A DNA stretch of 64,000 nucleotides from CBDCUI01 sp965223115 (GCA_965223115.1 OZ244982.1:1488001-1552000), one strand, 5' to 3'; positions 37,453-46,548 are shown, counted from the first letter of the stretch. The notes: generated by a model not told the origin, from the letters alone. Made by a program: numbers and translations.

Positions 37453-37866
37453 TTACATTACTGTGCGTGAAACAAAAACTGTTTTAAGTGGTAATTTAGC
37501 ATCAGCCAAACGGAATGCTTCACGAGCAACCTCCTCATCAACACCTTCCATCTCATATAGCATTTTCCCTGGTTGAATTTTTGCCACCCAATATTCAACG
37601 TTACCTTTGCCTTTGCCTTGTCTAACTTCTAATGGTTTCTTCGTTACTGGCACATCAGGAAAGATTCGAATCCAAATTTTTCCGCCTCGTTTTACATGAC
37701 GCGTCATAGCTCGACGTGCAGCTTCAATTTGTCTTGCTGTAATACGTCCTCTTGATACTGCTTTTAAACCATATTCACCGAAGCTAACTTTATTACCGTT
37801 TTGTGCTAAACCACGATTACGGCCTTTCTGTTGCTTGCGAAATTTTGTGCGTTTCGGTTGTAACAT
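37453..37866 (-). CDS. rplP: 50S ribosomal protein L16
   Basis: 137 residues starting MLQPKRTKFRKQQKGRNRGL, with RQIEAARRAMTRHVKRGGK and VRQGKGKGNVEYWVA. Contacts A-site tRNA and the central protuberance. Normal length and order. Confidence 0.98.
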   Translation of the reverse strand: MLQPKRTKFRKQQKGRNRGLAQNGNKVSFGEYGLKAVSRGRITARQIEAARRAMTRHVKRGGKIWIRIFPDVPVTKKPLEVRQGKGKGNVEYWVAKIQPGKMLYEMEGVDEEVAREAFRLADAKLPLKTVFVSRTVM

Positions 37867-37883
37867 CTTTACTACTTATAAAT

Positions 37884-38585
37884 TCAATTTTTTGTGCTTA
37901 CCCGAGATTTTGGCTGGTCTACAACTTCTTCTTGATCTTTTGCATGCAGATCAAATACATCACCTTTATAAATCCAGGTTTTTATTCCAATAATTCCATA
38001 AGTTGTTTTAGCCTCAGCAAATCCATAATCAATGTTCGCTCTTAAAGTATGCAATGGTACTCGGCCTTCACGATACCATTCACTGCGCGCGATCTCCGCA
38101 CCATTTAAACGGCCACCAACATTAACTTTTACACCCAAAGCACCTAATCGCATCGCATTACTAACTGCTCTTTTCATGGCACGACGAAACATAATGCGTC
38201 GTTCTAATTGTTGCGCAATACTTTCTGCAACAAGCTGCGCATCAATTTCAGGCTTGCGAATTTCTTCGATATTGATTTTTACATTATTCACACTAAGACC
38301 AGTGCGTCGCGCAACTTCATGACGTAATGCCTCAATATCTTCACCCTTCTTACCAATAACTATTCCAGGTCGAGCTGTATGGATAGTGATAAACGCTGCA
38401 CGTGCAGGGCGATTTATTTGTATGCGACTTACAGAAGCTTGTGAAAGTTTGCGCTTTAAATAATCACGAATCTCAAGATCACTGCTGAGAAATTCTGCAT
38501 AATCACGCCCGTCAGCATACCATTTGGATGTCCAATCCGTAGATATCCCTAAACGCATTCCTGTTGGATGTACTTTTTGTCCCAT
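37884..38585 (-). CDS. rpsC: 30S ribosomal protein S3
   Basis: 233 residues; MGQKVHPTGMRLGISTDWTS, the KH motif RPGIVIGKKGEDIEALR, and the C-terminal SEWYREGRVPLHTLRANIDY. It lines the mRNA entry pore and helps unwind mRNA. Separated from rplV by an unusual 74 bases, in which I see no gene or clear structure. Confidence 0.98.
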   Translation of the reverse strand: MGQKVHPTGMRLGISTDWTSKWYADGRDYAEFLSSDLEIRDYLKRKLSQASVSRIQINRPARAAFITIHTARPGIVIGKKGEDIEALRHEVARRTGLSVNNVKINIEEIRKPEIDAQLVAESIAQQLERRIMFRRAMKRAVSNAMRLGALGVKVNVGGRLNGAEIARSEWYREGRVPLHTLRANIDYGFAEAKTTYGIIGIKTWIYKGDVFDLHAKDQEEVVDQPKSRVSTKN

Positions 38586-38659
38586 GACCTAGCACCTAGC
38601 CTTGTTTAAAAATGATGTTGTAGCGGTCTTGCACATAAAATATCTCAAATTAGTATTTT

Positions 38660-38992
38660 CTAACTATCACTCACTTCAACAGTAATATGACTTGTACGTT
38701 TTAAAATCTTTGCAGCACGGCCTTTTGCACGTGCCTGGAAACGGCGATGCGTTGGACCGTCATCAACAAATATTTTTGAAACTTTTAGTTCATCGATATC
38801 CGCACCTTCATTATGCTCAGCATTTGCAATAGCAGACTCGAGCACCTTTTTAATAATTCGTGCAGCTTTTTTTGGACTGAACGATAAAATTTCCAAAGCA
38901 CGGTCTACAGATTTACCACGCACCTGGTCTGCCACAAGACGCGCTTTCTGTGGTGTTATTCGTATAAAAGTAAGCTTTGCTGAAACTTCCAT
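38660..38992 (-). CDS. rplV: 50S ribosomal protein L22
   Basis: 110 residues: RITPQKARLVADQVRGKSVD, ESAIANAEHNEGAD and the tunnel-reaching loop with GPTHRRFQARAKGRA. The beta-hairpin residues known from macrolide resistance show no deletion. 2 bases after rpsS. Confidence 0.98.
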   Translation of the reverse strand: MEVSAKLTFIRITPQKARLVADQVRGKSVDRALEILSFSPKKAARIIKKVLESAIANAEHNEGADIDELKVSKIFVDDGPTHRRFQARAKGRAAKILKRTSHITVEVSDS

Positions 38993-38994
38993 AA

Positions 38995-39267
38995 TTATTT
39001 CGCCTTACGATCTCCAGAATGGCCTTTAAAAGTTCTTGTTATAGCAAACTCACCAAGCTTATGGCCTACCATATTTTCATTAATCAACACTGGTACATGT
39101 TGACGACCGTTATGCACCGCAATAGTAAGACCTACCATATCTGGAATTACCAATGATCGACGTGACCATGTCTTAATTGGTTTGCGATCATTGTTGGCCA
39201 CTGCCTGATCCACTTTTTTAATTAAGTGATGATCTACATACGGGCCTTTACTTAACGATCTTGGCAT
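38995..39267 (-). CDS. rpsS: 30S ribosomal protein S19
   Basis: 90 residues, MPRSLSKGPYVDHHLIKKV then IVPDMVG-like VIPDMVGLTIAVHNG and HKLGEFAITRTFKGHSGD. Small-subunit head protein bound to S13. 28 bases after rplB. Confidence 0.98.
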   Translation of the reverse strand: MPRSLSKGPYVDHHLIKKVDQAVANNDRKPIKTWSRRSLVIPDMVGLTIAVHNGRQHVPVLINENMVGHKLGEFAITRTFKGHSGDRKAK

Positions 39268-39295
39268 GCATTAACCTCTAAAATTAAATTAACGA

Positions 39296-40123
39296 TTACT
39301 TCTTGTTTCTACGTCTAACGATCAGTCGATCTGTACGTTTGTTTTTTCTTGTCTTATAACCTTTTGTAGGCATCGCCCATGGTGAAACAGGATGACGCCC
39401 ACCAGAAGTACGCCCTTCGCCACCACCATGTGGGTGATCAACAGGATTCATCGCTACACCTCTAACCGTTGGTCGAACTCCACGCCAACGTTTTGCACCA
39501 GCTTTTCCTAGCTTGCGAAGATTATGTTCTGCATTGCCCACTTCGCCAATTGTTGCCCTGCATTCAGATAACACTTTACGAATTTCTCCAGAACGCAATC
39601 GCAAGGTTGCATAGCTTCCCTCTCTGGCAACAATCTGAATTGCTGCACCTGCACTTCTGCCCATTTGCGCACCTTTGCCTGGCTTCATTTCAATACAATG
39701 CACAACTGAACCTACCGGTATATTCCTGAGTGGCAATGCGTTACCGACTTTAATAGGAGCTTGCATACCTGAACTCACTTGGTCATTTGGACGCAAACCC
39801 TTTGGCGCAATAATATATCGACGCTCGCCATCTACATATTTCAAAAGTGCAATGTTTGCACTGCGATTTGGGTCATATTCAATTCTTTCTACTTGTGCAC
39901 TGATATCATCTTTATCACGCTTAAAGTCTATAATGCGATAACGCTGCTTATGCCCACCACCACGATGTCGCGTAGTAATTCGACCACCATTATTCCGTCC
40001 ACCTGATTTACTTTTATCATCCAAAAGAGGCTTATAAGGCCCACCTTTATAAAGACCAGGTGTTGTTACTTGAACAACGAAGCGACGTCCAGGTGAAGTA
40101 GGTTTTGCTTTTGCTAGTGTCAT
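39296..40123 (-). CDS. rplB: 50S ribosomal protein L2
   Basis: 275 residues. RNNGGRITTRHRGGGHKQRY near the start, the SH3-like core, and the C-terminal signature MNPVDHPHGGGEGRTSGG that holds the histidine near the peptidyl transferase centre. Essential for subunit association. 15 bases after rplW. Confidence 0.98.
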   Translation of the reverse strand: MTLAKAKPTSPGRRFVVQVTTPGLYKGGPYKPLLDDKSKSGGRNNGGRITTRHRGGGHKQRYRIIDFKRDKDDISAQVERIEYDPNRSANIALLKYVDGERRYIIAPKGLRPNDQVSSGMQAPIKVGNALPLRNIPVGSVVHCIEMKPGKGAQMGRSAGAAIQIVAREGSYATLRLRSGEIRKVLSECRATIGEVGNAEHNLRKLGKAGAKRWRGVRPTVRGVAMNPVDHPHGGGEGRTSGGRHPVSPWAMPTKGYKTRKNKRTDRLIVRRRNKK

Positions 40124-40138
40124 AACGAAAATCTCTTA

Positions 40139-40435
40139 TTATTCAAACCCACCAAAATCAATGTCATGACCTTGCTCTAAAGTAACAATCGCTTTTTTCC
40201 AATCTGAGCGTTTCCCATGTCGCGCGCCAAAACGCTTTTTCTTACCTTTCATATTTATAGTGTTCACAGCAGCAACTTTTACTTCAAATAATTTTTCTAC
40301 AGCCTGTTTAATTTCAATTTTTTTAGCACTCGGCAATACACGAAATACATGCTGATTATTTTTATCAGCACTCAATGCTGTTTTTTCCGATACATGCGGC
40401 CCTAATAACACAGTCATGATGCGTTCTTGGTTCAT
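40139..40435 (-). CDS. rplW: 50S ribosomal protein L23
   Basis: 98 residues from ATG 40435, which overlaps the rplD stop as ATGA; a GTG three codons upstream (40444) is less likely because the family begins close to this ATG. Visible signature: GPHVSEKTALSA, VLPSAKKIEIKQAVEKLFEV and the loop FGARHGKRSDWKKA. Docking site of trigger factor and SRP at the tunnel exit. Confidence 0.96.
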   Translation of the reverse strand: MNQERIMTVLLGPHVSEKTALSADKNNQHVFRVLPSAKKIEIKQAVEKLFEVKVAAVNTINMKGKKKRFGARHGKRSDWKKAIVTLEQGHDIDFGGFE

Positions 40436-41037
40436 TGCAACCACTCCTCAATTGCTTGTAGCGCATCTTTAGTTACCACTACATTTTCATACTTAAGAAG
40501 ACTTACAGGATCCAAGCCACCAACTTCTGTTACATCTACATAAGGAAGATTGCGCACTGACAGATATAAGTTTTTATCTGCTTCTTCTGTGATTACTAAT
40601 GCTGAGGTGAGAGATAATTTTTTGAGGTGATCTAATGCTTGTTTGGTCTTTGGTTCAGTAACTGAAAATTCTTCGACAACATGCAGACGTTCTTGTCGCG
40701 CCAATTCAGAAAACATACTTGCGTAAGCTGCACGTACCATTTTCTTATTTAGCTTCTGTTTATAGTTTCGTGGCCTAGCCGCAAAGGTTACTCCACCAGA
40801 ACGCCAAATAGGACTACTCGAGGTTCCAGCACGCGCACGACCTGTTCCTTTTTGACGCCACGGTTTAGCTCCACCGCCTCTAACATCGCTACGGCTTTTA
40901 TTTGCCTTTGTACCAGCACGTCCACCTGCCAAATATGCTGTTACTGCCTGATGCACAAGAGACTCGTTATATTCACACGCAAACACATCGTCTGACACAG
41001 TCACAGTTTCTTTATTATTGGCAATGGTTAATTTCAT
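40432..41037 (-). CDS. rplD: 50S ribosomal protein L4
   Basis: 201 residues with the tunnel loop KPWRQKGTGRARAGTSSSPI and the C-terminal globular domain (NLPYVDVTEVGGLDPVSLLK). In E. coli L4 also represses the S10 operon through the leader RNA by attenuation and translation block; a structured RNA that could serve a similar purpose lies two genes upstream, before rplC. Confidence 0.98.
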   Translation of the reverse strand: MKLTIANNKETVTVSDDVFACEYNESLVHQAVTAYLAGGRAGTKANKSRSDVRGGGAKPWRQKGTGRARAGTSSSPIWRSGGVTFAARPRNYKQKLNKKMVRAAYASMFSELARQERLHVVEEFSVTEPKTKQALDHLKKLSLTSALVITEEADKNLYLSVRNLPYVDVTEVGGLDPVSLLKYENVVVTKDALQAIEEWLQ

Positions 41038-41039
41038 TT

Positions 41040-41753
41040 TTACTCTTCAGAACTTTCAGCTGCTTGTTCTTCTTCTGTAACACTATCTACAGAATTGTCA
41101 GACGGCATATTTACTTCATTTGGATTGATAGGGTGAACCACAACATCACCACCTGGTGCGCCGGGTATAGCACCTTTAATAAGTAATAAATCTTTATTAG
41201 CATCAATTTGCACAACTTCTAAATTTTTAGTAGTAACTTTTACATTACCCATTTGCCCAGCCATTTTTTTACCTTTAAATACACGACCCGGGTCCTGACA
41301 CTGGCCAGTTGAGCCATGTGCTCTATGCGAAATTGAATTTCCATGCGTCGCATCCTGCATACCAAAGTTGTGTCGTTTTACCGGACCAGCAAAACCCTTA
41401 CCTTTTGAAATTCCTGTTACCGAAACTTTTTGCCCTACAGAAAATAAATCTGCATTAATTTCTGAGCCAACTTTCAAATCTCCCTGTTGATGCCCTTCCA
41501 GTCTAAATTCTCTTAATCCTCTTCCAGCCAATACGCCAGACTTTGCATAATGCCCAGACATAGGTTTATTTATTCGTGATGCTTTCTTTTCACCATAAGT
41601 AACTTGAATCGCTCTATATCCATCAACCTCAGGCTCGCGTATTTGAGATATACGATTTGCAGGTACATGCAATACCGTTACTGGCACAGATACGCCTGCC
41701 TCATTAAAGACACGCGTCATTCCAACTTTTTTTCCAATTAAACCTAATGACAT
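41040..41753 (-). CDS. rplC: 50S ribosomal protein L3 with acidic C-terminal tail
   Basis: 237 residues from ATG 41753, which gives MSLGLIGKKVGMTRVF, the exact family N-terminus; the frame runs on to 41807 but that part is untranslatable leader in my reading. Visible: GKGFAGPVKRHNFGMQDATH, HRAHGSTGQCQDPGRVFKGK and KMAGQMGNVKVT. After the usual end (GAIPGAPGGDVVVHP) there are about 30 extra residues rich in Glu, Asp and Ser (VTEEEQAAESSEE), which most L3 proteins I know do not have. The ribosome-binding site in front is weak. Confidence 0.95.
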   Translation of the reverse strand: MSLGLIGKKVGMTRVFNEAGVSVPVTVLHVPANRISQIREPEVDGYRAIQVTYGEKKASRINKPMSGHYAKSGVLAGRGLREFRLEGHQQGDLKVGSEINADLFSVGQKVSVTGISKGKGFAGPVKRHNFGMQDATHGNSISHRAHGSTGQCQDPGRVFKGKKMAGQMGNVKVTTKNLEVVQIDANKDLLLIKGAIPGAPGGDVVVHPINPNEVNMPSDNSVDSVTEEEQAAESSEE

Positions 41754-41771
41754 ATCAATATATCTACGTTG

Positions 41772-41858
41772 AAAAAACTGAGATTTTTTATGTAGCCGGA
41801 TAACCACGGCCCGGCATGAGTTTCCTCAGGCCGGGCCGCAGAAAGCCGTGCATTATCC
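41772..41858 (-). promoter_or_regulatory. Structured leader RNA candidate between rpsJ and rplC
   Basis: On the mRNA (minus) strand an inner hairpin has a 9-bp stem CGGCCCGGC/GCCGGGCCG (830-838 with 807-815), one C-U mismatch, a 4-bp stem TGAG/CTCA, and a GAAA tetraloop (last three digits of 41xxx given). A second, outer pairing joins GGATAA and CACGGC (858-853, 850-845) to GCCGTG and TTATCC (810-805, 803-798); it shares bases 807-810 with the inner stem, so the two compete. An A6/T6 hairpin follows at 772-789. No T-run directly follows the main stem, so a plain terminator is unlikely; a ribosomal-protein-controlled leader for rplC onward is my inference. Confidence 0.6.
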
Positions 41859-41943
41859 CAAAAATCAGAGTCTTAGAAAACCATTTTCTTCAATGAATTA
41901 TAAAAAATATCCCTAAATATATCTTAATATTTACTTGTTCAGA

Positions 41944-42258
41944 CTAATTCAATTTAATTTGGACATCGACACCTGCAGCCAAGTCCAATTTCATCAATGC
42001 ATCCACAGTTTTATCTGTAGGCTCAACGATATCCATGATGCGCTTATGTGTACGAATTTCATACTGATCTCGAGCATTCTTATCCACATGAGGAGAGATC
42101 AGCACGGTAAATCGTTCTTTTTTTGTAGGTAAAGGAATAGGTCCTCTTACCCTTGCACCCGTACGTTTTGCTGTCTCCACAATTTCACTGGCCGAGCGGT
42201 CAATTAATCGATGGTCGAACGCCTTTAAGCGTATTCTAATGGTTTGTCCGGCTGTCAT
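41944..42258 (-). CDS. rpsJ: 30S ribosomal protein S10 / NusE
   Basis: 104 residues; IRIRLKAFDHRLIDRSASEI, RVRGPIPLPTKKERFTVL and DIVEPTDKTVDALMKLDLAAG. Besides its ribosomal role it is NusE, the antitermination partner of NusB and NusG. It begins 32 bases after tuf and is followed by a 190-base gap before rplC, unlike the E. coli order where the leader precedes rpsJ. Confidence 0.98.
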   Translation of the reverse strand: MTAGQTIRIRLKAFDHRLIDRSASEIVETAKRTGARVRGPIPLPTKKERFTVLISPHVDKNARDQYEIRTHKRIMDIVEPTDKTVDALMKLDLAAGVDVQIKLN

Positions 42259-42290
42259 AGTTTCTCTCTCTAAATTATTTAACTATATCG

Positions 42291-43481
42291 TTACTCGATA
42301 ATTTTAGATACCACACCAGCACCTACCGTACGACCACCTTCGCGAATCGCAAAGCGTAAGCCTTCTTCCATCGCAATCGGTGCAATCATGGATACCACCA
42401 TCTTGACGTTATCGCCCGGCATCACCATTTCGGTGCCTTCCGGTAAATCCACCGCACCCGTCACATCGGTCGTCCTAAAGTAAAACTGTGGACGATAGCC
42501 ATTGAAGAATGGCGTATGTCGCCCCCCTTCTTCTTTGCTCAGAATGTATACTTCGGCTTCAAATTTGGTATGCGGGGTAATGCTGCCAGGCTTGCATAGT
42601 ACTTGCCCACGCTCTACTTCGTCTCGCTTGGTGCCGCGAAGCAGTACGCCTACGTTGTCGCCCGCCTGTCCTTGATCGAGCAGTTTGCGAAACATTTCTA
42701 CACCCGTACAGGTGGTGGTGATGGTGTCTTTGATGCCCACAATTTCAATCTCATCGCCTACTTTGACGATGCCGCGTTCTACTCTGCCGGTCACTACGGT
42801 GCCTCGACCCGAGATGGAGAAAACGTCTTCTACGGGCATGATGAAATCGCCATCAATGGCGCGCTCGGGCTCGGGTATAAAGGCGTCCATTTCTTCGACC
42901 AGTTTAACAATCGAAGGAATCCCGATGTCGGAGGTATCGCCTTCGAGGGCTTTTAGCGCTGATCCGGTCACGATCGGGGTGTCATCCCCTGGAAATTCGT
43001 AGGTGGATAGCAGGTCGCGGACTTCCATTTCAACCAGTTCCAGCAACTCCGCATCGTCCACTTGGTCGGCTTTGTTCATGTATACCAGAATGTAGGGTAC
43101 GCCTACTTGTCTGGCCAATAATATGTGTTCTCGGGTTTGCGGCATGGGACCGTCTGCGGCACTGACCACAAGAATCGCGCCGTCCATTTGGGCGGCACCG
43201 GTGATCATGTTTTTGACGTAGTCGGCGTGCCCCGGACAGTCTACGTGGGCATAGTGACGATTCGGACTTTCGTATTCTACGTGGGCCGTCGCGATGGTGA
43301 TGCCGCGCTCGCGCTCTTCAGGAGCATTGTCAATCTGATCATAGGCCTTAAACTCTCCCCCATGAGTCTCGCCCATCACTTTCGTTAACGCCGCCGTTAA
43401 GGTCGTCTTCCCATGGTCTACGTGACCAATCGTGCCTACATTTACATGTGGCTTCGTACGCTCAAATTTCTCTTTGGACAT
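42291..43481 (-). CDS. tuf: Elongation factor Tu, copy 1
   Basis: A 396-residue GTPase that brings aminoacyl-tRNA to the ribosome. G1 GHVDHGKT at 19-26, G3 DCPGHADY, G4 NKAD, and the C-terminal domains with FYFRTTDVTGAVDLPEG. It follows fusA by 49 bases, the str-operon position. The DNA is identical to the second copy at 58863-60053 over the whole gene, and it is clearly richer in G+C (28-33 of 60 in three sampled lines) than fusA and rplD next to it (26 of 60). Confidence 0.98.
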   Translation of the reverse strand: MSKEKFERTKPHVNVGTIGHVDHGKTTLTAALTKVMGETHGGEFKAYDQIDNAPEERERGITIATAHVEYESPNRHYAHVDCPGHADYVKNMITGAAQMDGAILVVSAADGPMPQTREHILLARQVGVPYILVYMNKADQVDDAELLELVEMEVRDLLSTYEFPGDDTPIVTGSALKALEGDTSDIGIPSIVKLVEEMDAFIPEPERAIDGDFIMPVEDVFSISGRGTVVTGRVERGIVKVGDEIEIVGIKDTITTTCTGVEMFRKLLDQGQAGDNVGVLLRGTKRDEVERGQVLCKPGSITPHTKFEAEVYILSKEEGGRHTPFFNGYRPQFYFRTTDVTGAVDLPEGTEMVMPGDNVKMVVSMIAPIAMEEGLRFAIREGGRTVGAGVVSKIIE

Positions 43482-43530
43482 CGGTTTCTACCTCACAAAT
43501 ATCTTTAATAACAAATACTTTTATTTATAT

Positions 43531-45630
43531 TTACGAATTTTTCTTAACAATTGCGTCTGAAAGATTTCCAGGCACTTCTTTATATTTATCAAATTCCATT
43601 GAATAAGTAGCTCGCCCCTGTGTTGCGGAACGCAAGTCCGTTGCATAACCAAACATCTCTGCTAGTGGAACTTCAGAGCGTATTATTTTTCCTGAAGGAC
43701 TATCCTCCATACCGCCCACCATTCCACGGCGCCTATTCAAATCTCCTACGACATCACCCATATACTCTTCAGGTGTCACTACTTCAACTTTCATAATAGG
43801 CTCTAATAATATTGGATTTGCCTGTTTCACCCCATCACGAAAACCCATGGACCCCGCTATTTTAAATGCCATTTCAGAAGAATCTACATCATGATATGAA
43901 CCGTCGTATAAGGTGACTTTTACATCTACAACCGGATAACCAGCAATCACACCATTATCCATGGCCTCTTTTACACCTTTCTCAACAGCAGGAATGTATT
44001 CACGTGGCACTACCCCGCCTACAATCTCATTGGCAAACTCAAATCCTGTTCCAGGCTTTTGCGGTTCAATTCTCAAAAACACATGACCGTATTGACCACG
44101 TCCACCTGATTGGCGTACAAACTTACTTTCGTGTTCAATTTTGTTTTGAATGGTTTCACGATAAGATACTTGCGGAGCACCTACATTAGCTTCAACGTTA
44201 AACTCACGCTTCATGCGATCAACGATGATATCGAGATGCAACTCCCCCATTCCTGAGATTATTGTTTGCCCTGAGTCCTCATCTGTTTGCACCCTAAAAG
44301 AAGGGTCTTCTTGTGCAAGTTTTTGCAAAGCCACACCCATTTTTTCTTGATCCGATTTTGTCTTAGGTTCAACCGCAACTGAAATAACAGGCTCTGGAAA
44401 TTCCATTTTTTCTAATGTAATTACATTTTTTAAATCACACAGTGTTTCACCCGTAGTTACATCTTTTAACCCAACTGCTGCAGCAATATCACCTGCACGT
44501 ACTTCTTTAATTTCTTCACGAGAATTAGAATGCATTTGCAAAATTCTGCCCACACGTTCTTTTTTATCTTTTATTGGGTTATAAACTGTATCACCAGAAC
44601 TCAACACACCAGAATAAACACGAAAAAACGTCAGCGTACCAACGTAAGGGTCTGTTGCAATTTTAAATGCCAACGCTGCAAATGGCTCATCATCTGATGA
44701 TTTGCGCTCACTAACGGTTTCATCCTTGTCGTTTAAAGTACCTTGTATAGATGGAACATCAGTGGGTGAAGGCATGTATTCAATCACTGCATCTAACATT
44801 GCCTGTACACCTTTATTCTTAAAAGCAGAACCGCACAAAGCAGGAACAATTTCATTTGCCAAAGTACGCAAACGTAACCCTTTGCGGATCTCTTCTTCTG
44901 ACAATGTTCCATGGTTTAGATATTTCTCCATAATCTCTTCAGATGATTCAGCTGCAGCTTCTACCATATCTTCACGCCATTTCTGGCACTCTGCTTGCAT
45001 TTCTTCAGGAATTTCTTTCTCTTCAAATGTAGTACCTAGATCAACCTCATTCCAATAAATCGCTTTCATCTTGATTAGATCAACTACACCCTTAAAATTT
45101 TCTTCTGCACCTATAGGTAATTGAATTGGTACAGCTTGTGAACCTAATCGTTCTCTAATTTGTTCAACCACACGCAAAAAATTTGCACCTGCACGATCCA
45201 TTTTGTTAACAAATGCCATGCGTGGTACATGATATTTATTTGCTTGTCGCCATACGGTTTCAGACTGCGGCTCAACTCCACCTACTGCACAAAATACAGC
45301 ACAGGCGCCATCCAACACACGCAAAGAACGTTCAACTTCAATGGTAAAATCAACATGACCTGGTGTATCAATTATATTGATTCGATGTTGATCAAATTGT
45401 TTTTCCATACCACTCCAAAAACATGTAGTGGCAGCAGAAGTAATTGTGATTCCACGCTCCTGTTCTTGTTCCATCCAATCCATAACCGCAGCACCGTCAT
45501 GGACTTCACCAATTTTGTGTGAAATGCCTGTATAAAAAAGAACGCGTTCAGTAGTCGTTGTTTTACCCGCATCAATATGCGCCATGATGCCGATATTACG
45601 ATACCGAGTAATAGGGGTTTTGCGCGCCAT
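43531..45630 (-). CDS. fusA: Elongation factor G
   Basis: 699 residues, five domains. G1 AHIDAGKTTTTERVL, switch region ERGITITSAATT, DTPGHVDFTIEVERS, NKMDRAGANF; domain IV ends with YHDVDSSEMAFKIAGS and domain V with MSGMGELHLDI-like IISGMGELHLDIIVDRM. Drives translocation and, with RRF, ribosome recycling. 21 bases after rpsG. Confidence 0.98.
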   Translation of the reverse strand: MARKTPITRYRNIGIMAHIDAGKTTTTERVLFYTGISHKIGEVHDGAAVMDWMEQEQERGITITSAATTCFWSGMEKQFDQHRINIIDTPGHVDFTIEVERSLRVLDGACAVFCAVGGVEPQSETVWRQANKYHVPRMAFVNKMDRAGANFLRVVEQIRERLGSQAVPIQLPIGAEENFKGVVDLIKMKAIYWNEVDLGTTFEEKEIPEEMQAECQKWREDMVEAAAESSEEIMEKYLNHGTLSEEEIRKGLRLRTLANEIVPALCGSAFKNKGVQAMLDAVIEYMPSPTDVPSIQGTLNDKDETVSERKSSDDEPFAALAFKIATDPYVGTLTFFRVYSGVLSSGDTVYNPIKDKKERVGRILQMHSNSREEIKEVRAGDIAAAVGLKDVTTGETLCDLKNVITLEKMEFPEPVISVAVEPKTKSDQEKMGVALQKLAQEDPSFRVQTDEDSGQTIISGMGELHLDIIVDRMKREFNVEANVGAPQVSYRETIQNKIEHESKFVRQSGGRGQYGHVFLRIEPQKPGTGFEFANEIVGGVVPREYIPAVEKGVKEAMDNGVIAGYPVVDVKVTLYDGSYHDVDSSEMAFKIAGSMGFRDGVKQANPILLEPIMKVEVVTPEEYMGDVVGDLNRRRGMVGGMEDSPSGKIIRSEVPLAEMFGYATDLRSATQGRATYSMEFDKYKEVPGNLSDAIVKKNS

Positions 45631-45651
45631 GCTGCTTTCCTTGTGCGCGCA

Positions 45652-46122
45652 CTACCAACGGTAGTGTGAAAAAGCCTTGTTCGCTTCCGCCATACGCAAT
45701 GTTTCTTCGCGCTTCTTCATCGCTGCACCTCTCTGCTCCGATGCATCGATTAACTCTCCTGCCAATTTATTAATCATAGATTTTTCACCACGTTTTTTTG
45801 CGGCATCTATAATCCAGCGCATTGCCAATGTAGTTTGACGAACTGATCGTACTTCGACAGGAACCTGATAGGTTGCACCACCTACACGACGCGATTTCAC
45901 TTCAACAGTAGGGCGAACGTTCTCTAATGCTTTTTTGAATATATCTAGACCTTCTTGTCCATTTTTCTTCTGTACACTATCAAAAGATTGGTAAAGAATT
46001 TTTTCAGCAACTGATTTTTTTCCATGCTTCATCAACATGTTTACAAATTTCGCTACTAACAGATCTCCAAATTTAGGGTCTGGTAAAATTTTTCGCTGCG
46101 GTACTTCTCTTCTGCGTGGCAT
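45652..46122 (-). CDS. rpsG: 30S ribosomal protein S7
   Basis: 156 residues: MPRRREVPQRKILPDPKFGD, the VGGATYQVPVEVRSVRQTTL hairpin and GEKSMINKLAGELIDA. Starts assembly of the small-subunit head; in E. coli it also represses the str operon at the rpsL-rpsG junction, which is only 26 bases here. Confidence 0.98.
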   Translation of the reverse strand: MPRRREVPQRKILPDPKFGDLLVAKFVNMLMKHGKKSVAEKILYQSFDSVQKKNGQEGLDIFKKALENVRPTVEVKSRRVGGATYQVPVEVRSVRQTTLAMRWIIDAAKKRGEKSMINKLAGELIDASEQRGAAMKKREETLRMAEANKAFSHYRW

Positions 46123-46148
46123 TTTTGATTAACTTATTTAAATGAGAG

Positions 46149-46523
46149 TTAAGATTTAGGTTTTTTAGTACCGTATTTAGAACGACCTTGCATACGATCT
46201 TGAACACCTTGAGTATCCAAGCTTCCTCTGACCGTATGATAGCGAACACCAGGTAAATCTTTTACACGCCCACCTCGAATCAGAACTACCGAGTGCTCTT
46301 GCAAGTTATGACCTTCACCACCTATATAGCTGGTGACTTCAAAACCATTTGTCAATCGAACACGGGCAACTTTACGCAAAGCCGAATTTGGCTTCTTTGG
46401 GGTGGTGGTATACACACGTGTACAAACCCCTCGTTTTTGTGGACAACTCGCTAACGCCGGAACATTACTTTTCTCCAGCTTACGTTTGCGTGGTTTGCGT
46501 ACTAATTGGTTAATTGTTGCCAT
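46149..46523 (-). CDS. rpsL: 30S ribosomal protein S12
   Basis: 124 residues, first gene of the str group. Conserved TTTPKKPNSALRK and GGRVKDLPGVRYH loops at the decoding centre. Lys43 and Lys88, the usual streptomycin-resistance positions, are both lysine, so the protein is of the sensitive type. ATG at 46523, preceded by a 142-base region that holds a hairpin. Confidence 0.98.
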   Translation of the reverse strand: MATINQLVRKPRKRKLEKSNVPALASCPQKRGVCTRVYTTTPKKPNSALRKVARVRLTNGFEVTSYIGGEGHNLQEHSVVLIRGGRVKDLPGVRYHTVRGSLDTQGVQDRMQGRSKYGTKKPKS

Positions 46524-46548
46524 AAATTTCTATGCCCAAAATAAACAA

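Noticed and set aside
42603..43388. Three plus-strand frames of 87-117 codons inside tuf copy 1 (and again in copy 2)
   Set aside because: They are antisense to tuf, whose codon use and G+C content keep opposite frames open; being repeated in copy 2 only reflects identity of the copies.
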